DNA of 64,000 nucleotides from assembly GCA_963725255.1 (NCBI GenBank), contig CAVRXV010000005.1:434001-498000 (forward strand), given 5' to 3'. The notes beneath the pieces are model-generated. The model made no database searches. It was not told where the DNA came from and was given only the letters and a program-made list of their open reading frames with translations. This document shows positions 20,001 through 30,809 of this stretch, one piece after another. Within the stretch, counting starts at the first letter, position 1, and the number at the start of each line of letters is the position of its first letter. This stretch comes from JAIEPX01 sp963725255 (GTDB lineage Bacteria > Pseudomonadota > Gammaproteobacteria > JAIEPX01). The translations under genes and the position numbers were made by a program.

Positions 20001-20801
20001 CCTAGAGTGCAATGTCTTATCGATAAACTAAAGATCAATCTAATTGAAGAGGATGCTCTTCGATTAGTGAGTTATTTGCTGAATGCAAATTATATCGTAG
20101 AAGGTCAAGAATTGTTTCGGCGATATGTTAAAACTCCCACACGCGTTCATGCTTTGGGGAAAAAAGTAGTAGAATGTTACTGGAAAAAACTGACGCTTTT
20201 ATTAGATCCAGAGGGTGCTATTACTGTAAAGTTTATTTGTGATTCTTACACTAAAATCGCTCAGCTAAAAATAGCCCTCAAAAAGGGTGATAACAATGAG
20301 GCTATACGCTTGCAGACAGAAATTGTTCAAGACATGCGACGCCTACCTGAAATTGGTTTTAACGCATATTGCAAAAGACAATATCCAAATGCAAATTTTA
20401 GATTTCTTTATTTTCCCATGGTACCTTCAACAGAAGCAAGAGCTCCAGGAGTTCGTTTACAAGAATTATTAAGAGGTAATGGATTAGCAGAATTACAGAG
20501 AGATAAACCTGATATGTTTGATTTTCTACTCAATATACAACCTGCAGTAAGTCGACGTCATATGTGGCTCGAAACACTTTTTCCAATGAGTAATACAATT
20601 AAGCATGACAGTAACATTACTGCAGACAAAGTGTCGCCTGATTTCTTAACTGATCTCGTGAATGGCGTAACGCTCATTCTCCTCAAATTATCTAATCCCC
20701 TATCACCAGTTCTTGAGCTTGAGCGATTTCTTCCCTCGGTATTTATTGATATGGATCAATTAACGAGTGATATCAGTCATCAATCGGACCTTACTCTGTA
20801 G
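17031..20801 (+). pseudogene. Large helical-repeat protein, split by three frameshifts (about 1250 aa)
   Basis: Four open segments follow one another with short overlaps: 17031-18302, 18271-18612, 18590-19009 and 18996-20801. All encode Leu/Glu/Lys-rich helices of TPR/HEAT-like character (for example R-S-K-K-L-Q-E-A-F-Q-L-L; R-H-K-L-Y-T-Q-A-L-E-L). The first junction is repaired by removing one A in AGTAAAATTTAG near 18295. The second lies in TTTAAAGTGTTTGCG near 18590, and the third near 18990. No catalytic motif or signal peptide was seen. The first ATG has AAGGGATG upstream. It begins 35 nt after the PLD pair on the same strand and is probably co-transcribed, so it could be a scaffold for them. 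I do not recognise the family. Confidence 0.6.
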
Positions 20802-20956
20802 CGTTTATCCAAGAGACGAAAGCTCAGGTGAGGGGCTTACCATCATGATGGCTTTCGGCTTACATTGGCGATAGATGCAATCCTACTCTTCCAATATACA
20901 AATAACCATGTTAACCTACCCGCCTTATTGAAGAACACATGGAAGGATTCACGAAT

Positions 20957-21487
20957 ATGATAACAGTACCTGCTTATAACTTGAGCTCTACGCTTAATTA
21001 TGATGTTAACCTGATAGACTTTCTGGGAACGAATATCGTTGTCTATTTTTACCCTAAAGATAATACTCCAGGCTGTATAAAAGAAGCTGAGAATTTTCGA
21101 GATAGTATCTCGGAATTCACTCGATTGAACTGCACAGTATTCGGGGTATCACGAGATTCAGTCGAATCACATCACTATTTCAAGAAAATGCTCGACCTGC
21201 CTTTTGAGCTTATCTCTGATAGAAACGAAAGACTATGTAAACACTTCCGTGTTATTCAGGAGAAGCATTGGTTCGACATTCCCTATGACAGCATTGTTAG
21301 AAGCACCTTTCTGATCAATACTCGAGGTGAAGTTGTCAAAGAATGGCGTGAACTGAAAGTAGAGGGACATGTTGCGAATGTTCTCAACGAACTACGTATG
21401 ATCGATAAACAGGAAGACAATAACGAAGTCGTCCAAGTGCTTCGAACGGCAACAACAATTAATCGAGTGACTGCGGTTCTTTCTTAA
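20957..21487 (+). CDS. bcp: Peroxiredoxin of the BCP/PrxQ type
   Basis: A thiol peroxidase that reduces H2O2 and organic peroxides. The core reads V-V-Y-F-Y-P-K-D-N-T-P-G-C with the peroxidatic Cys40, followed by I-K-E-A-E-N-F-R-D, and later V-F-G-V-S-R-D-S and I-R-S-T-like substrate-fold strands (I-V-R-S-T-F-L-I). The usual resolving cysteine five residues after Cys40 is replaced by Glu, so it would be 1-Cys type or use a distant Cys. The ATG at 20957 is preferred over 20939 because GAAGGA lies 8 nt before it. The tail of about 25 residues after R-M-I-D is longer than usual. It sits just upstream of the desaturase on the same strand and may belong to the same locus. Confidence 0.9.
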   Translation: MITVPAYNLSSTLNYDVNLIDFLGTNIVVYFYPKDNTPGCIKEAENFRDSISEFTRLNCTVFGVSRDSVESHHYFKKMLDLPFELISDRNERLCKHFRVIQEKHWFDIPYDSIVRSTFLINTRGEVVKEWRELKVEGHVANVLNELRMIDKQEDNNEVVQVLRTATTINRVTAVLS

Positions 21488-21601
21488 TTTGCCCCATTAT
21501 CTTTTCCAGTTTGCTCTTTGTTCACACTAATTGTATTTCTCATACAATAAGGAGTATATCTTTAAATATTCAGACTTTGTTCCTAAAAGAGGGGCTAGAG
21601 C

Positions 21602-23035
21602 ATGGTAGATGTGAATATCTCTAAAGTATTGATAAGCCTATATACTTATATCAGCATTCTCTATGTGTTCTGTGCGTATTTATTAAATTCCGTTCTGGTT
21701 TTTGTGTTAGAACTTAATAGTATGCTACGTAAATTTTTACAAAGATATGATCAGTTTTATTACAACATATTTCATTATTTTGGATTATGCGCTATTTATC
21801 TCGCCACTGTTTTTATGACAAAAAATTATCATTTCTTTGCGTGTAGTTTTGTCACTCCACTTGCAGTAATATCTTTGACTCTCTTGTTTCTCTATGTCGG
21901 AACATTTATTTGGAATTTTCTTAGACATTTATTGGCTTTGTGATCGATATGGTTATCACGAAGACTATGCGATACCTAAGAATATTATTTGTCTTACGCT
22001 TATTATGGTTCCATTATTTCTCGTTACATTAAATACCTCAGGAATCACTCATGGTCTTTTAGTATGTCTATTTTTTGCCACAAGACTTGATTATTTAGAT
22101 AACTATGAATCAACTGCGCATGATGCTATGCATAAAAGAGTCTCTATCAAATTTTGATGATGATGATTCGTACTTACAAATCGTTGCCCTTAAAGGGATA
22201 GATTTTTTAATGAACTATGTATTAGGTGTATTTTTCCTGTATCCGCCTAACCTCTATTATTATCACCACATTTATAATCATCATAAAGAGAACTGCGGAC
22301 CTAAGGATGTTACTTCGCCAATCTTTTATAATCGACAGAGTGTGAGTCATTTTTGTCGAGCGGCATTAAAATTTATGTTGGGATGGTTTACAGCGGCCGA
22401 TTTATTGTTATATCTAATAAAAAACAAGCACTATATAGCCGCGATTAATGTATTTTTTGGTCAAGTCTATTTTTATGCTGCTATCTATTTAATTGGTCTT
22501 GTGTCGCCATTATTTGCAATATCATTTCTTGATTATTCGTGTTGTCGATGGATATTTGCTAGCAAAAACAATTTGGCGTTGGCATGCATTTATAGATCCA
22601 ACAGCAAAAGAGTTTACCTATGACAACGCGCTCAATATAGTTTCGAGTAATCGCTCAATTTACTTTCACTATTATCATTCTCTACACCACCTTAAAGCAA
22701 ATATGCGTAATGCTGTCATGGATAGTTATATTCAAAAAAACAAGCATGAAATAGCAAAGTCCAATATTGTGATGCTCCGTGATTTAAAAACGTCAGAACT
22801 CGTGTCTCTAATTTTTTCCGACCGTCTTGATATCATTGCTAAGCATTGGGTAGATCTTAATGATTCACCGCTGTCAGACAATGAAGTCCGCGAGCTTTTA
22901 AAGCTAAGGCTACAACCCTGGATACATCATCCCGCTATGCCTAGCTATTTTCAAAATTGGATTGACCCTGCACTTAGAGATTTTATTGGTCATTGGAATA
23001 GAAAAAAGCATTCTATGCTCGAATTAGCAGGCTAG
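21602..23035 (+). pseudogene. Membrane fatty-acid desaturase/hydroxylase-like gene, three frameshifts
   Basis: Four overlapping open segments (21602-21943, 21894-22157, 22105-22623, 22493-23035) read as one polytopic protein of about 470 aa. The three histidine boxes of the membrane di-iron desaturase superfamily are spread over the segments in the right order: H-D-A-M-H (22119-22133), H-H-I-Y-N-H-H (22264-22284) and H-S-L-H-H (22676-22690), with hydrophobic helices between the first two and the third. Frame changes lie near 21940, 22140-22155 and 22540-22560. The enzyme would oxidise a lipid acyl chain at the inner membrane. It converges on the NRPS gene with a 12-nt overlap of the reconstructed ends, and may have supplied or tailored a fatty acyl group. 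Confidence 0.65.
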
Positions 23036-26000
23036 CTTCATTTTCACTGAACGAATTAGACTATTGATGTTAGGAGATAGTAAGACCTCTCGAAGTGAAA
23101 ATTTAACTCCAAATCGAATTGAAATTTCATTGCAAAACTTTAACGCATCCAATCAGTTCCCGCCTTGCGTAAAGAAATTATTTTCGGGGTTTATCGATAG
23201 TGACCCTAGAATTTTTGTTAATATGTTTAATATTGTATCTTCGACATCTTTATCGTTTGAATTATCTCGCGAATTCTCTGTGGCTACATTGTTTGCATAG
23301 AAAGATGTTAAGAAACGCCGGTCTATTTTACCACCCATTAGGTATTTGAATTCATCAACCAAGAGATATTTATCAGGAATTGCATAAGTAGGTAAGTTGG
23401 CGACGAGGAAATCGTTTAAATGCATCGGAGATAGGGAGTTTTTAATCTTCTCTGAGTAAAATAGTACAGCCTGGTTTTCTATTAATATGCACACTGCAAA
23501 TTTAAGTGACGGATGTAGGGTTGCAGTTTGAGAAATATCGTTCAAATCAAAACGATATCCGAATCGTTTACATTGTTGATCCAGCCTTCCTGAAAATATC
23601 AGCTTGCCATCATTATCAATTTTACCCATGTCTCCGGTTAAATAACATGACTGGCTTGGATCATAGGGATCTGGCCTAAATTTTTCCAAAGTAAGGGAAT
23701 TGTTTTTATAATACCCGTAACCTACACCAGGTCCAGATATCAAGATTTCACCTAATGAATTCGGAGGAACTTCTTTAAAATCCGGATTAACAATATAAAA
23801 CCTGGTTCCAGGAAATGCTTTTCCGAGTGGAACTTTCATGTTGAGTTCGACTGGTTTAGTCAGTATTTCCACACAAACTGTATCTGCACATTCAGCAGGC
23901 CCGTAATCATTTACTATCGGTGTATTTGGGAATGTTTCTAACCATGAATTCACTGTTCGCGGTGTCAATAATTCTCCAGTAGATATTAGCCATTTAAGAC
24001 TATGTAAGGACTTGGCAAGAGAGATGTTGGTGTTCAAGTATTCAACTATTAAATCAATGACGGAGGGTACTAACTGCAATACAGAAATCTCGTACTGCGC
24101 GCAATCATGGAGTAACATCTCAAGATTGAGTGGATTATCTGTAATGACTATTTTACCCCCGACAAGTCAGGGGGCCAAGATATTGCCAAACAACGACGTC
24201 TGATTGAACTGAGGCTGTTTGTAAAATGCAAAAGCTTGAATCAAGATTAAGTTTTTTTGAGCTTTGTTGTATATGATAAAGAGCACCACGATGGTGATTC
24301 ATAGCCACTTTAGGAGTGCCAGTGGTGCCTGATGTTTGTATATAATAACAGTGATTGCTGGGGTTCACTTTTGTGCATAAATTATGCGTCGGATAGTCAG
24401 TAAATACTTCAAGTTCTAATAAAATTCTTCCTATATTATTGTCTTTTAAAAATTCCTCCGTTATATGTTCGTCTTCGGAGGAAGCAACGAGATATTTTAA
24501 GTTAAGAGAGTGGATCTGTTTAAGGATAAGAGACTCAGGTAAATTATGATCCAGTAATAGAAAACAACCGCCAGCTTTAAGGACTCCGAGCATAAATACG
24601 AGCATTCGAATAGATCGACATGAGTATATTCCAACTAAGTCATTTGATAATAGGCCCTTTGAGATCAAAAAATGGCCGATTTGATTCGATATTTGATTAA
24701 GTTCGAGGTAGGTTAAGTGTTGATTATTATGAACAACAGCAATTGAATTCGGATGCTGACTTACCCTATTTTCAAATTCCTCTTTCACAGATGTATCTAT
24801 TTTGATCAGATTTGAATCAAGTGTTTCCAATTTAGTGAATGCATTTGGAATAATACATTGAGTTGGAGATTTTAAAGCGCTTTCAAGAATTTGAAGATAT
24901 TGTTGGGCTATTTTTTCTATAGTAGGATGCGCGAAAAGATCGGTATCATATTCAAAACCGATGGCAATATTGTTATCACCCTCTCTAATTATTAAGCTTA
25001 GATCTGTATTTGACCCATTAACGTTTTCTTCATTCACCACGGTTGTCAGTCCCGCTATTTTAAAATCTTCACTGTGATTTGATTGAGAGATTATCATTAC
25101 ATTGGATAAAGGAGATAAGCTAATGCTTCTAATTTGCTTCAATTCTGTCAGGACATGACTAAAGGGCACAAATCGATGTTCGAGACCCTCAAAGAGAATT
25201 TCTTGAAATTGAGACAGATTCTCCAAGAAAGATTGATTGCTTATAATACTAACAACAAGGGTGATAAAGTTCGTGAAACATCCTATTATTTCTTGATCAT
25301 CAAATCTACCCCGAGTTGTAATTGGCATGCTAATAGGTACGGTATTAGAAAGCGAATAGCTGCTCAAGAGAAGACAAAAAACAGTGCCAAGTACTATAAA
25401 TGGTGTTGTATTGTGTTCTTTGGAAAATGAAAAGACGTGAGAACTGATAGTCGAGGGTAAGACTATATTAAGGGTATTGCCTAAGTTGCGAGCAAGAGCT
25501 CTGCGAGGATAGTCGATTGGAAGCGGAACTTTCTCAATCTGATGTAATTTAGATGCCCAGTAATTGAGTGATCTTTTATATTCTCGCATCTGTAGATATT
25601 CTTGTTCTAGAAATGAAATTTGATCTAAAGAATTGCCCGTTTTTTCTTGTCCTTTATGTTCATTCTGTTTGTTGTTATATAAATCAGATAGATTCCGAAG
25701 AAATATATCAAGAGAGATATCATCGATAATTGTGTGATGGAATACCAGTATGAGATGTGTATGGTCTTGATTTTCCTGATAAAGAAATGATTTTACTAAG
25801 GGTCCTTTTTCTATGTTGAATCGGTAATGTTTTGCTTCCTCGAGTAATTTGTTACAAATAGTGTTTTCATCGCGAAAATTCGTTTTGTCTATGCTTTCAA
25901 GTGGAAAGCTACTTCCAGTTACTCTCTTCTGAATAAAGCTGCCATTGACTGATTCAAAAACGGTCTTTAATTCAGGATTTAGGTCCCACAATTGATTTAA

Positions 26001-27935
26001 TGATTGCGATAAATATTCAAGTGATAAATTACCTTGCAACGTAATGTGGAGGACTATGTTGAATAGAAAGTGATTTTCACTCACAAGTGAACTCAACAAT
26101 ATATGTTGTTGTCCAGCCGTTAATTGCGCAAATTCTGCTGTGGAGCTGTCAGACTTATCTATAGCCTTAAATTTAGGTGATTTATTAAGTTGATATTCGA
26201 ATTCATGAAAACAAGGATGCTTAAATAATGTGCCAAGGTTCAAGTTTATTTCTAATTGGCTGCGAATTTGAGAAATCAGGTGCATTCCTTTTAGTGAGTT
26301 ACCTCCCAATGCGAAGAAATTGTCATTATCATTAACTTCCTCGATATTTAACATACTACACCATAGCGCTTTTAAGCCGCTATTTTTAGTTTTTCTTGTT
26401 GCAGTGCTTATTGTATCAGCATGATTTGAGGCGTATATGATCAGAGCCTTGCCATCTACTTTTAGGCTCGTATTAAGTGGAATATCAACCAGTGTAAATA
26501 ATTTGAAAGAGAATTTATTGGCATATTCTTTAGAAATAAATTCGATTATTTTATCTCGATTAGAATTGCTATTTTCAGGATCACATTCTACAAATATGAA
26601 AACATCGATATTAGATGATTGATCTGAACTCTTAATAAGAACGACATTCCTTAATTGAAGGCCCAGAATCGAATGAATTTTACGAGTTAAATCATTCAGA
26701 TAAAATTTTTCACCGCCCGCGATGACAGTGTCGTCATTTCTGCCACAATAGTGAATTAGTCCATGGTCATCTTTATAGCCTAAGTCATCGGTTTTGTAGA
26801 ATCGTGTATTATTAATGATAATGAATTTTTTATTATTGAGAGTCGGATTATTATGATAACCCTGTGACACCCCAACCCCACTCACTGCTATATGGCCAAT
26901 TTCATTGATTTTTGTTTGTGAGTTATCATCTCTGAGAATTTCAATGTTCATGTTGTCAATAGGCCGACCAATAGGGATGCGATTACTGGATATTTCATCA
27001 GTGAAATCGAAATAGCAGCAGTCTGCAGATACTTCTGTTGAACCATATATATTGATTAATCTCGATGAATTAAAGGTTATTTTAAAACTAGTCACTAAAT
27101 CATAATGTAATTCTTCGCCACTACAAAACCATGTGCGGACAGAATGGTAATTCTCTCGTATTGTTGTGTGGTCATTGAGTATTAATCGCAAAATAGAGGG
27201 TACCAATGTTAAATGTGTAACTCGATGTTGGTTAATTATTTTCGAAAGTTCTTTAATGTCATTTTTTTGGTGATCATCCACAATAACTAATAGTGTTCCA
27301 CATAATATCGGCGATAAAATTTCAGCTATTACGTCTACGAATGAGGTCGATGTCTTATGGCAGCATACATCATCAGATTCGTACGGAAATACTCGCCAAC
27401 CCCATTTTAATCGGTTTATCGTGCCAGAATGAGTTCCTAATGTGATTTTACGGATGCCTGTTGAACCTGATGTATGCATTAAGTAAGCTGTATCGCGATT
27501 ATCTTTTCGTCGTTTGAGGCAATTTTCTTTGTCTAATGTGCTGTGTCCGGTTTCTGATATATTGTTGATATTGATAGTTAAAAGATCCTTACTGATGCTC
27601 GCTATAGAAGTGCTTGAGGCAATAATGCAGCTAATATTAGCCTGTTTTATTAGCTCATTAATTTCTTTTTCGTTATCTGATGGTTGAATGAAAAGAAACA
27701 CATTGCCAGTTTTTAAAATAGCAAACAGGGCTGAAATCCGATCCATGCCGGGTTTGAGCATAATTCCTATATGATGTCCTGGCTGGATATTCAGACTAAG
27801 TATGCTCTGAGAAATAAGATTTATTTTATCATTAAACTCTTTGCGTGATATACGACAATTACCATGGATCATAATGACTTCATCAGAGGATCCAACTGTT
27901 TTTTCCTGATAATGATCGTATATATTTTCTAGCAT
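23024..27935 (-). pseudogene. Two-module non-ribosomal peptide synthetase A-T-C-A-T, with a frameshift and a stop codon
   Basis: From ATG 27935: A1 (to about 26440; H-T-S-G-S-T-G, I-Y-G-S-T-E, Y-K-T-D-D-L, G-R-N-D-D, D-G-K), T1 (L-G-G-N-S-L near 26297), a condensation domain (Q-Q-H-I-L-L; H-H-T-I-I-D-D; G-C-F-T-N-F), A2 (Q-T-S-G-T-T-G-T-P-K; D-Y-G-P-A-E-C; L-T-G-D; G-R-L-D) and T2. A one-base shift in CGGGGG near 24158 breaks A2; the repaired reading L-T-C-G-G-K-I-V-I is the expected A-domain motif. In T2 the reading F-F-T-Q-G-G-N is followed by TGA (23155-23153) where the pantetheine serine should be, and the frame continues with a normal carrier-domain tail to 23024. There is no thioesterase or reductase domain. 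It lies 34 nt downstream of the ATP-grasp gene. Confidence 0.88.
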
Positions 27936-27969
27936 GATTTTCCCATCACATATGAACTTCAGAGAGCTT

Positions 27970-28956
27970 TTAAGCGTCTGAAATTTTCGATTGAATACTC
28001 CTGGCCATATATTGATATAAGTACGGATGTATTTCTGGATTCGTATTGACTTCAAGTACATAAAGCTGAGTATCATCACTCAGTATCGCGTCCACAGTGA
28101 AAACATAGTCCGCATCTTCTTCAACGCATAATATTATCTTCATTGCATTCGCTAGAATATCTATTTGCTCTTGTAATTGGGGATACTCTTTTAATGGAGT
28201 ATAGAAATCATCAATAAGTTCGGGGTCTGCGAGCATTGAGCCGTACCGGAAATCAACGAGAAGTTCTTCATCGCGCTCAAGTATTTCGTCTCGAGTTTTT
28301 TTATAGTAGTCTAACATTTCATCGATACGATCTTCGTAAAGGAAATCTTTATTGAACCCACCCTGTATTCTGATCAATTCTTCGACGGTTTGTGCACCAT
28401 TTCCAGTAATGGTAGGCATCGGTTGAGATTCTAAGATAATGGGAGAACCTTTCCAGAACCAAATTTTAACGATGTTGCCCTCAATAAATTCTTCGAAGAA
28501 TTCAGAGAGGCCAAAGAAGTCATTGCAATCTGATGATTTATTAAACGGCCCATGAATATCCGCAGCAAAGGAAGAAATTTGTTTTTTAACAATGCACGGA
28601 GAAATATCGTTATCTTTTTTGTTTGACCAGGTGGGTACTTTTACCCCAAGGCGCTGTAATTCTAATTTTGTTTTAATTTTGTCTGATAAGGTTTTTAAAC
28701 ACGACTCAGAAAATGGTGCTCTTCTATAATTTTGCCAACCACTGAAAGCAGTAACATCCGAATTAAGTTGTTTGATATAGCAAGTTTGATTAGGATTTGA
28801 CTGTAGAAATTTGGGGTAAAGATAAAATTCACAGCGATTTCCTTTGAGAGTCACTGTGAAAGTTCTGCCATCAATATTAATTGATAGAGGCAAATCTTTA
28901 AAGCTATCATGCAAACAAACAATGTGATTTAAAAGAGATCTGCTGGGAGGACTCAT
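27970..28956 (-). CDS. ATP-grasp ligase (cyanophycin synthetase / D-Ala ligase-like)
   Basis: An ATP-dependent carboxylate-amine ligase forming an acyl-phosphate intermediate. Visible elements: V-K-K-Q-I (nucleotide-binding lysine strand), E-E-F-I-E-G-N-I-V-K-I-W-F-W-K-G (the grasp strand), G-N-G-A-Q-T-V-E-E-L-I near residue 185, which resembles the cyanophycin-synthetase G-D-G-x-x-T-I-x-x-L-I loop, and the Mg-binding L-E-V-N-T-N-P-E near residue 307. The ATG at 28956 has AAAGG 6 nt upstream; the GTG two codons earlier is a poorer choice. It is the first gene of an operon with the NRPS, so it probably makes an amide or peptide bond on the same product or its precursor. Substrate unknown. Confidence 0.85.
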   Translation of the reverse strand: MSPPSRSLLNHIVCLHDSFKDLPLSINIDGRTFTVTLKGNRCEFYLYPKFLQSNPNQTCYIKQLNSDVTAFSGWQNYRRAPFSESCLKTLSDKIKTKLELQRLGVKVPTWSNKKDNDISPCIVKKQISSFAADIHGPFNKSSDCNDFFGLSEFFEEFIEGNIVKIWFWKGSPIILESQPMPTITGNGAQTVEELIRIQGGFNKDFLYEDRIDEMLDYYKKTRDEILERDEELLVDFRYGSMLADPELIDDFYTPLKEYPQLQEQIDILANAMKIILCVEEDADYVFTVDAILSDDTQLYVLEVNTNPEIHPYLYQYMARSIQSKISDA

Positions 28957-29193
28957 TGGCACCTTTTATTTGTTAAATGGGGAACAACTCATTATGTTCC
29001 GGATCTTCAAATCTTAACATTCACATCTAAGCCAAAGCAAATTAGATGGAAAGTTATACCTCAGATAACAATTTAGAGGTATTTGTCTATTGATGTTAGG
29101 GTGAAAGAGGTTAATGGCTTGATAGCTTTGATTGTGTTCAGTTTTTTGATATGATCAATCAATATTGATTTACCATATTATGGAGCCGTGCCA

Positions 29194-30357
29194 ATGGAAG
29201 CTCTCGAAGAAATTGAATCTGATCCAGTACAAGATACTAAACGATACCAAGACACACGCCTTCATTACGCTTCTAGTTTTGGCAAAGGTAGTTTTCATCA
29301 AAACGATGTGGCAGAAGTTATTAGTTATAATTATCCTGAATTAACCAGACTGAGCTACATATATTCGCTTACAACTCATACAGATAGCGAAGGTCATACC
29401 ACAACCAGTGTTACACCTCCCAATGAAGCTTATCTAGATAAGGCATATCAGGCCCTAGAGAGCAATAGCACGATTCGGAGTATAGCTTACGATCATTTTA
29501 AACATAGTAAAGAAAAACTAGTGTTTTTTTTGGAATGCTTAACTAGAGCAAAAAAATTACCCTTGTATGAATTGAAGTTGAGAAGTGTTGTTCGTAAGCT
29601 TTCACGTTCTGATCAAAAAGCAAATCCTAATACCATATACCCTATGGCTGAGTTGCTTGCTACGTACCTACCGTCAATATTTGAAACACATCGATTTCTC
29701 CAAATACTTGATCTATCGAGTAATCGATTAGGACTTTGCGACCCTGAGTTTGACCATCTCACTACAATAGCGAGAACTATTGCAGCGAGTCGATCTCTAC
29801 AGATAGTGGATCTTTCTAAAAATTACTTTTCATATCAACAATGCTGTAATTTGCTTGAATGTCTTTCTACAAACACAAGCATTACATGTCTTAAATTAGC
29901 TAGTCGTAATTTAAAACGAGCTGAAAAAAAAGACTTGGAAAGTAAAGTAAAAGCATTTAATGCTAAAAATATGGCGCTACGTGACGAATTATTTGAAGCA
30001 ATAACCTCTTGTAATCAAGGGGCTTTTGAAGAGCTAATTAATAGTGGAACATGTATTTTTTACCAGAGTGGCTCCCTCAATATTGTTGAGTACATTACTA
30101 AATTACAAAATCAATTGACTTCAACAAACAGTCGCTTACAGTGGAAGTTAGGTCGGACTTTACGAAGAACTTCTAAAGACGAAGAACGAGGAAATATGAT
30201 TGCACAAAACGAATCAAAAATTCAAATACTCAATGCTATGAAAGAACGTATTGAATATAAATATTCAGAATTGAAACAGACACAGACACGAAATAGTGAA
30301 TTTCAGACTGAAATGGTTGAGATTTCTATGTTAGAGAGACGCGACCCTTTTGGTTAA
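29194..30357 (+). CDS. Leucine-rich repeat protein with C-terminal helical region
   Basis: A 387-aa protein. Residues about 130-235 hold LRR units of the ribonuclease-inhibitor type: L-Q-I-L-D-L-S-S-N-R-L, L-Q-I-V-D-L-S-K-N-Y-F and I-T-C-L-K-L-A-S-R-N-L, with helical segments between. The last 130 residues are charged and helical (likely coiled coil). The ATG at 29194 is preferred because GGAG lies 8 nt upstream; the GTG at 29188 is also possible. There is no signal peptide. It diverges from the ATP-grasp/NRPS operon across a 237-nt gap. LRR proteins of this kind in Legionellales are often Dot/Icm substrates, but that is inference. Confidence 0.75.
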   Translation: MEALEEIESDPVQDTKRYQDTRLHYASSFGKGSFHQNDVAEVISYNYPELTRLSYIYSLTTHTDSEGHTTTSVTPPNEAYLDKAYQALESNSTIRSIAYDHFKHSKEKLVFFLECLTRAKKLPLYELKLRSVVRKLSRSDQKANPNTIYPMAELLATYLPSIFETHRFLQILDLSSNRLGLCDPEFDHLTTIARTIAASRSLQIVDLSKNYFSYQQCCNLLECLSTNTSITCLKLASRNLKRAEKKDLESKVKAFNAKNMALRDELFEAITSCNQGAFEELINSGTCIFYQSGSLNIVEYITKLQNQLTSTNSRLQWKLGRTLRRTSKDEERGNMIAQNESKIQILNAMKERIEYKYSELKQTQTRNSEFQTEMVEISMLERRDPFG

Positions 30358-30498
30358 GCTCCTATATTTTCAAGTTCATTCGGCAAATTGTAAATTGCTA
30401 TATTTGTACTAAACTGTAAGTAAGGGATCGTAGCATGTTCTTTAAGCTTAAGGATTTGCGGAACGTAAAGAACTAACTTATATAAGGCGGGTAATAAT

Positions 30499-30618
30499 AT
30501 GCGTAAATTAATTTTGCTTGGGCTTAGTGTGTTCATGATTGTATTAGTTACTGGATGTGCAGCAGGTGTTAGCACCTATGATACCGGTGTTCAGGGTGGC
30601 ATTTCAGTAGGATATTAA
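30499..30618 (+). CDS. Very small lipoprotein (39 aa)
   Basis: Reads M-R-K-L-I-L-L-G-L-S-V-F-M-I-V-L then L-V-T-G-C-A-A, a textbook lipoprotein signal peptide with lipobox V-T-G-C (Cys20), followed by only 19 mature residues ending G-I-S-V-G-Y. A ribosome site (AAGGCGG) lies 9 nt upstream. Similar tiny lipoproteins (entericidin-like or unnamed) are common in gammaproteobacterial envelopes; no family can be assigned from so short a chain. Confidence 0.65.
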   Translation: MRKLILLGLSVFMIVLVTGCAAGVSTYDTGVQGGISVGY

Positions 30619-30809
30619 TTTAAAGAGGCGGCGTCGCGTCTTGAGTTGTTAGAGGTTTCGCTATTTTGCAGAGTTTAAATGGTGAATACACTATCAGAAT
30701 TATGCATGTCTGATAATTACAATCAGCTTGGCTTGCATGAGGAGGTTATTGCAAATTAATTAAATCACCAATTGAAATTAAATAATAAACTAATCTAGAT
30801 AATATAATC

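Noticed and set aside
23153..23155. TGA in the NRPS carrier domain as a selenocysteine codon
   Set aside because: The conserved residue is the pantetheine-bearing serine, not Cys/Sec, and no SECIS-like hairpin is evident right after it; a nonsense mutation from TCA is simpler.
25134..25430. 98-codon plus-strand ORF inside the NRPS
   Set aside because: It lies opposite the condensation domain, whose motifs are clear on the minus strand.
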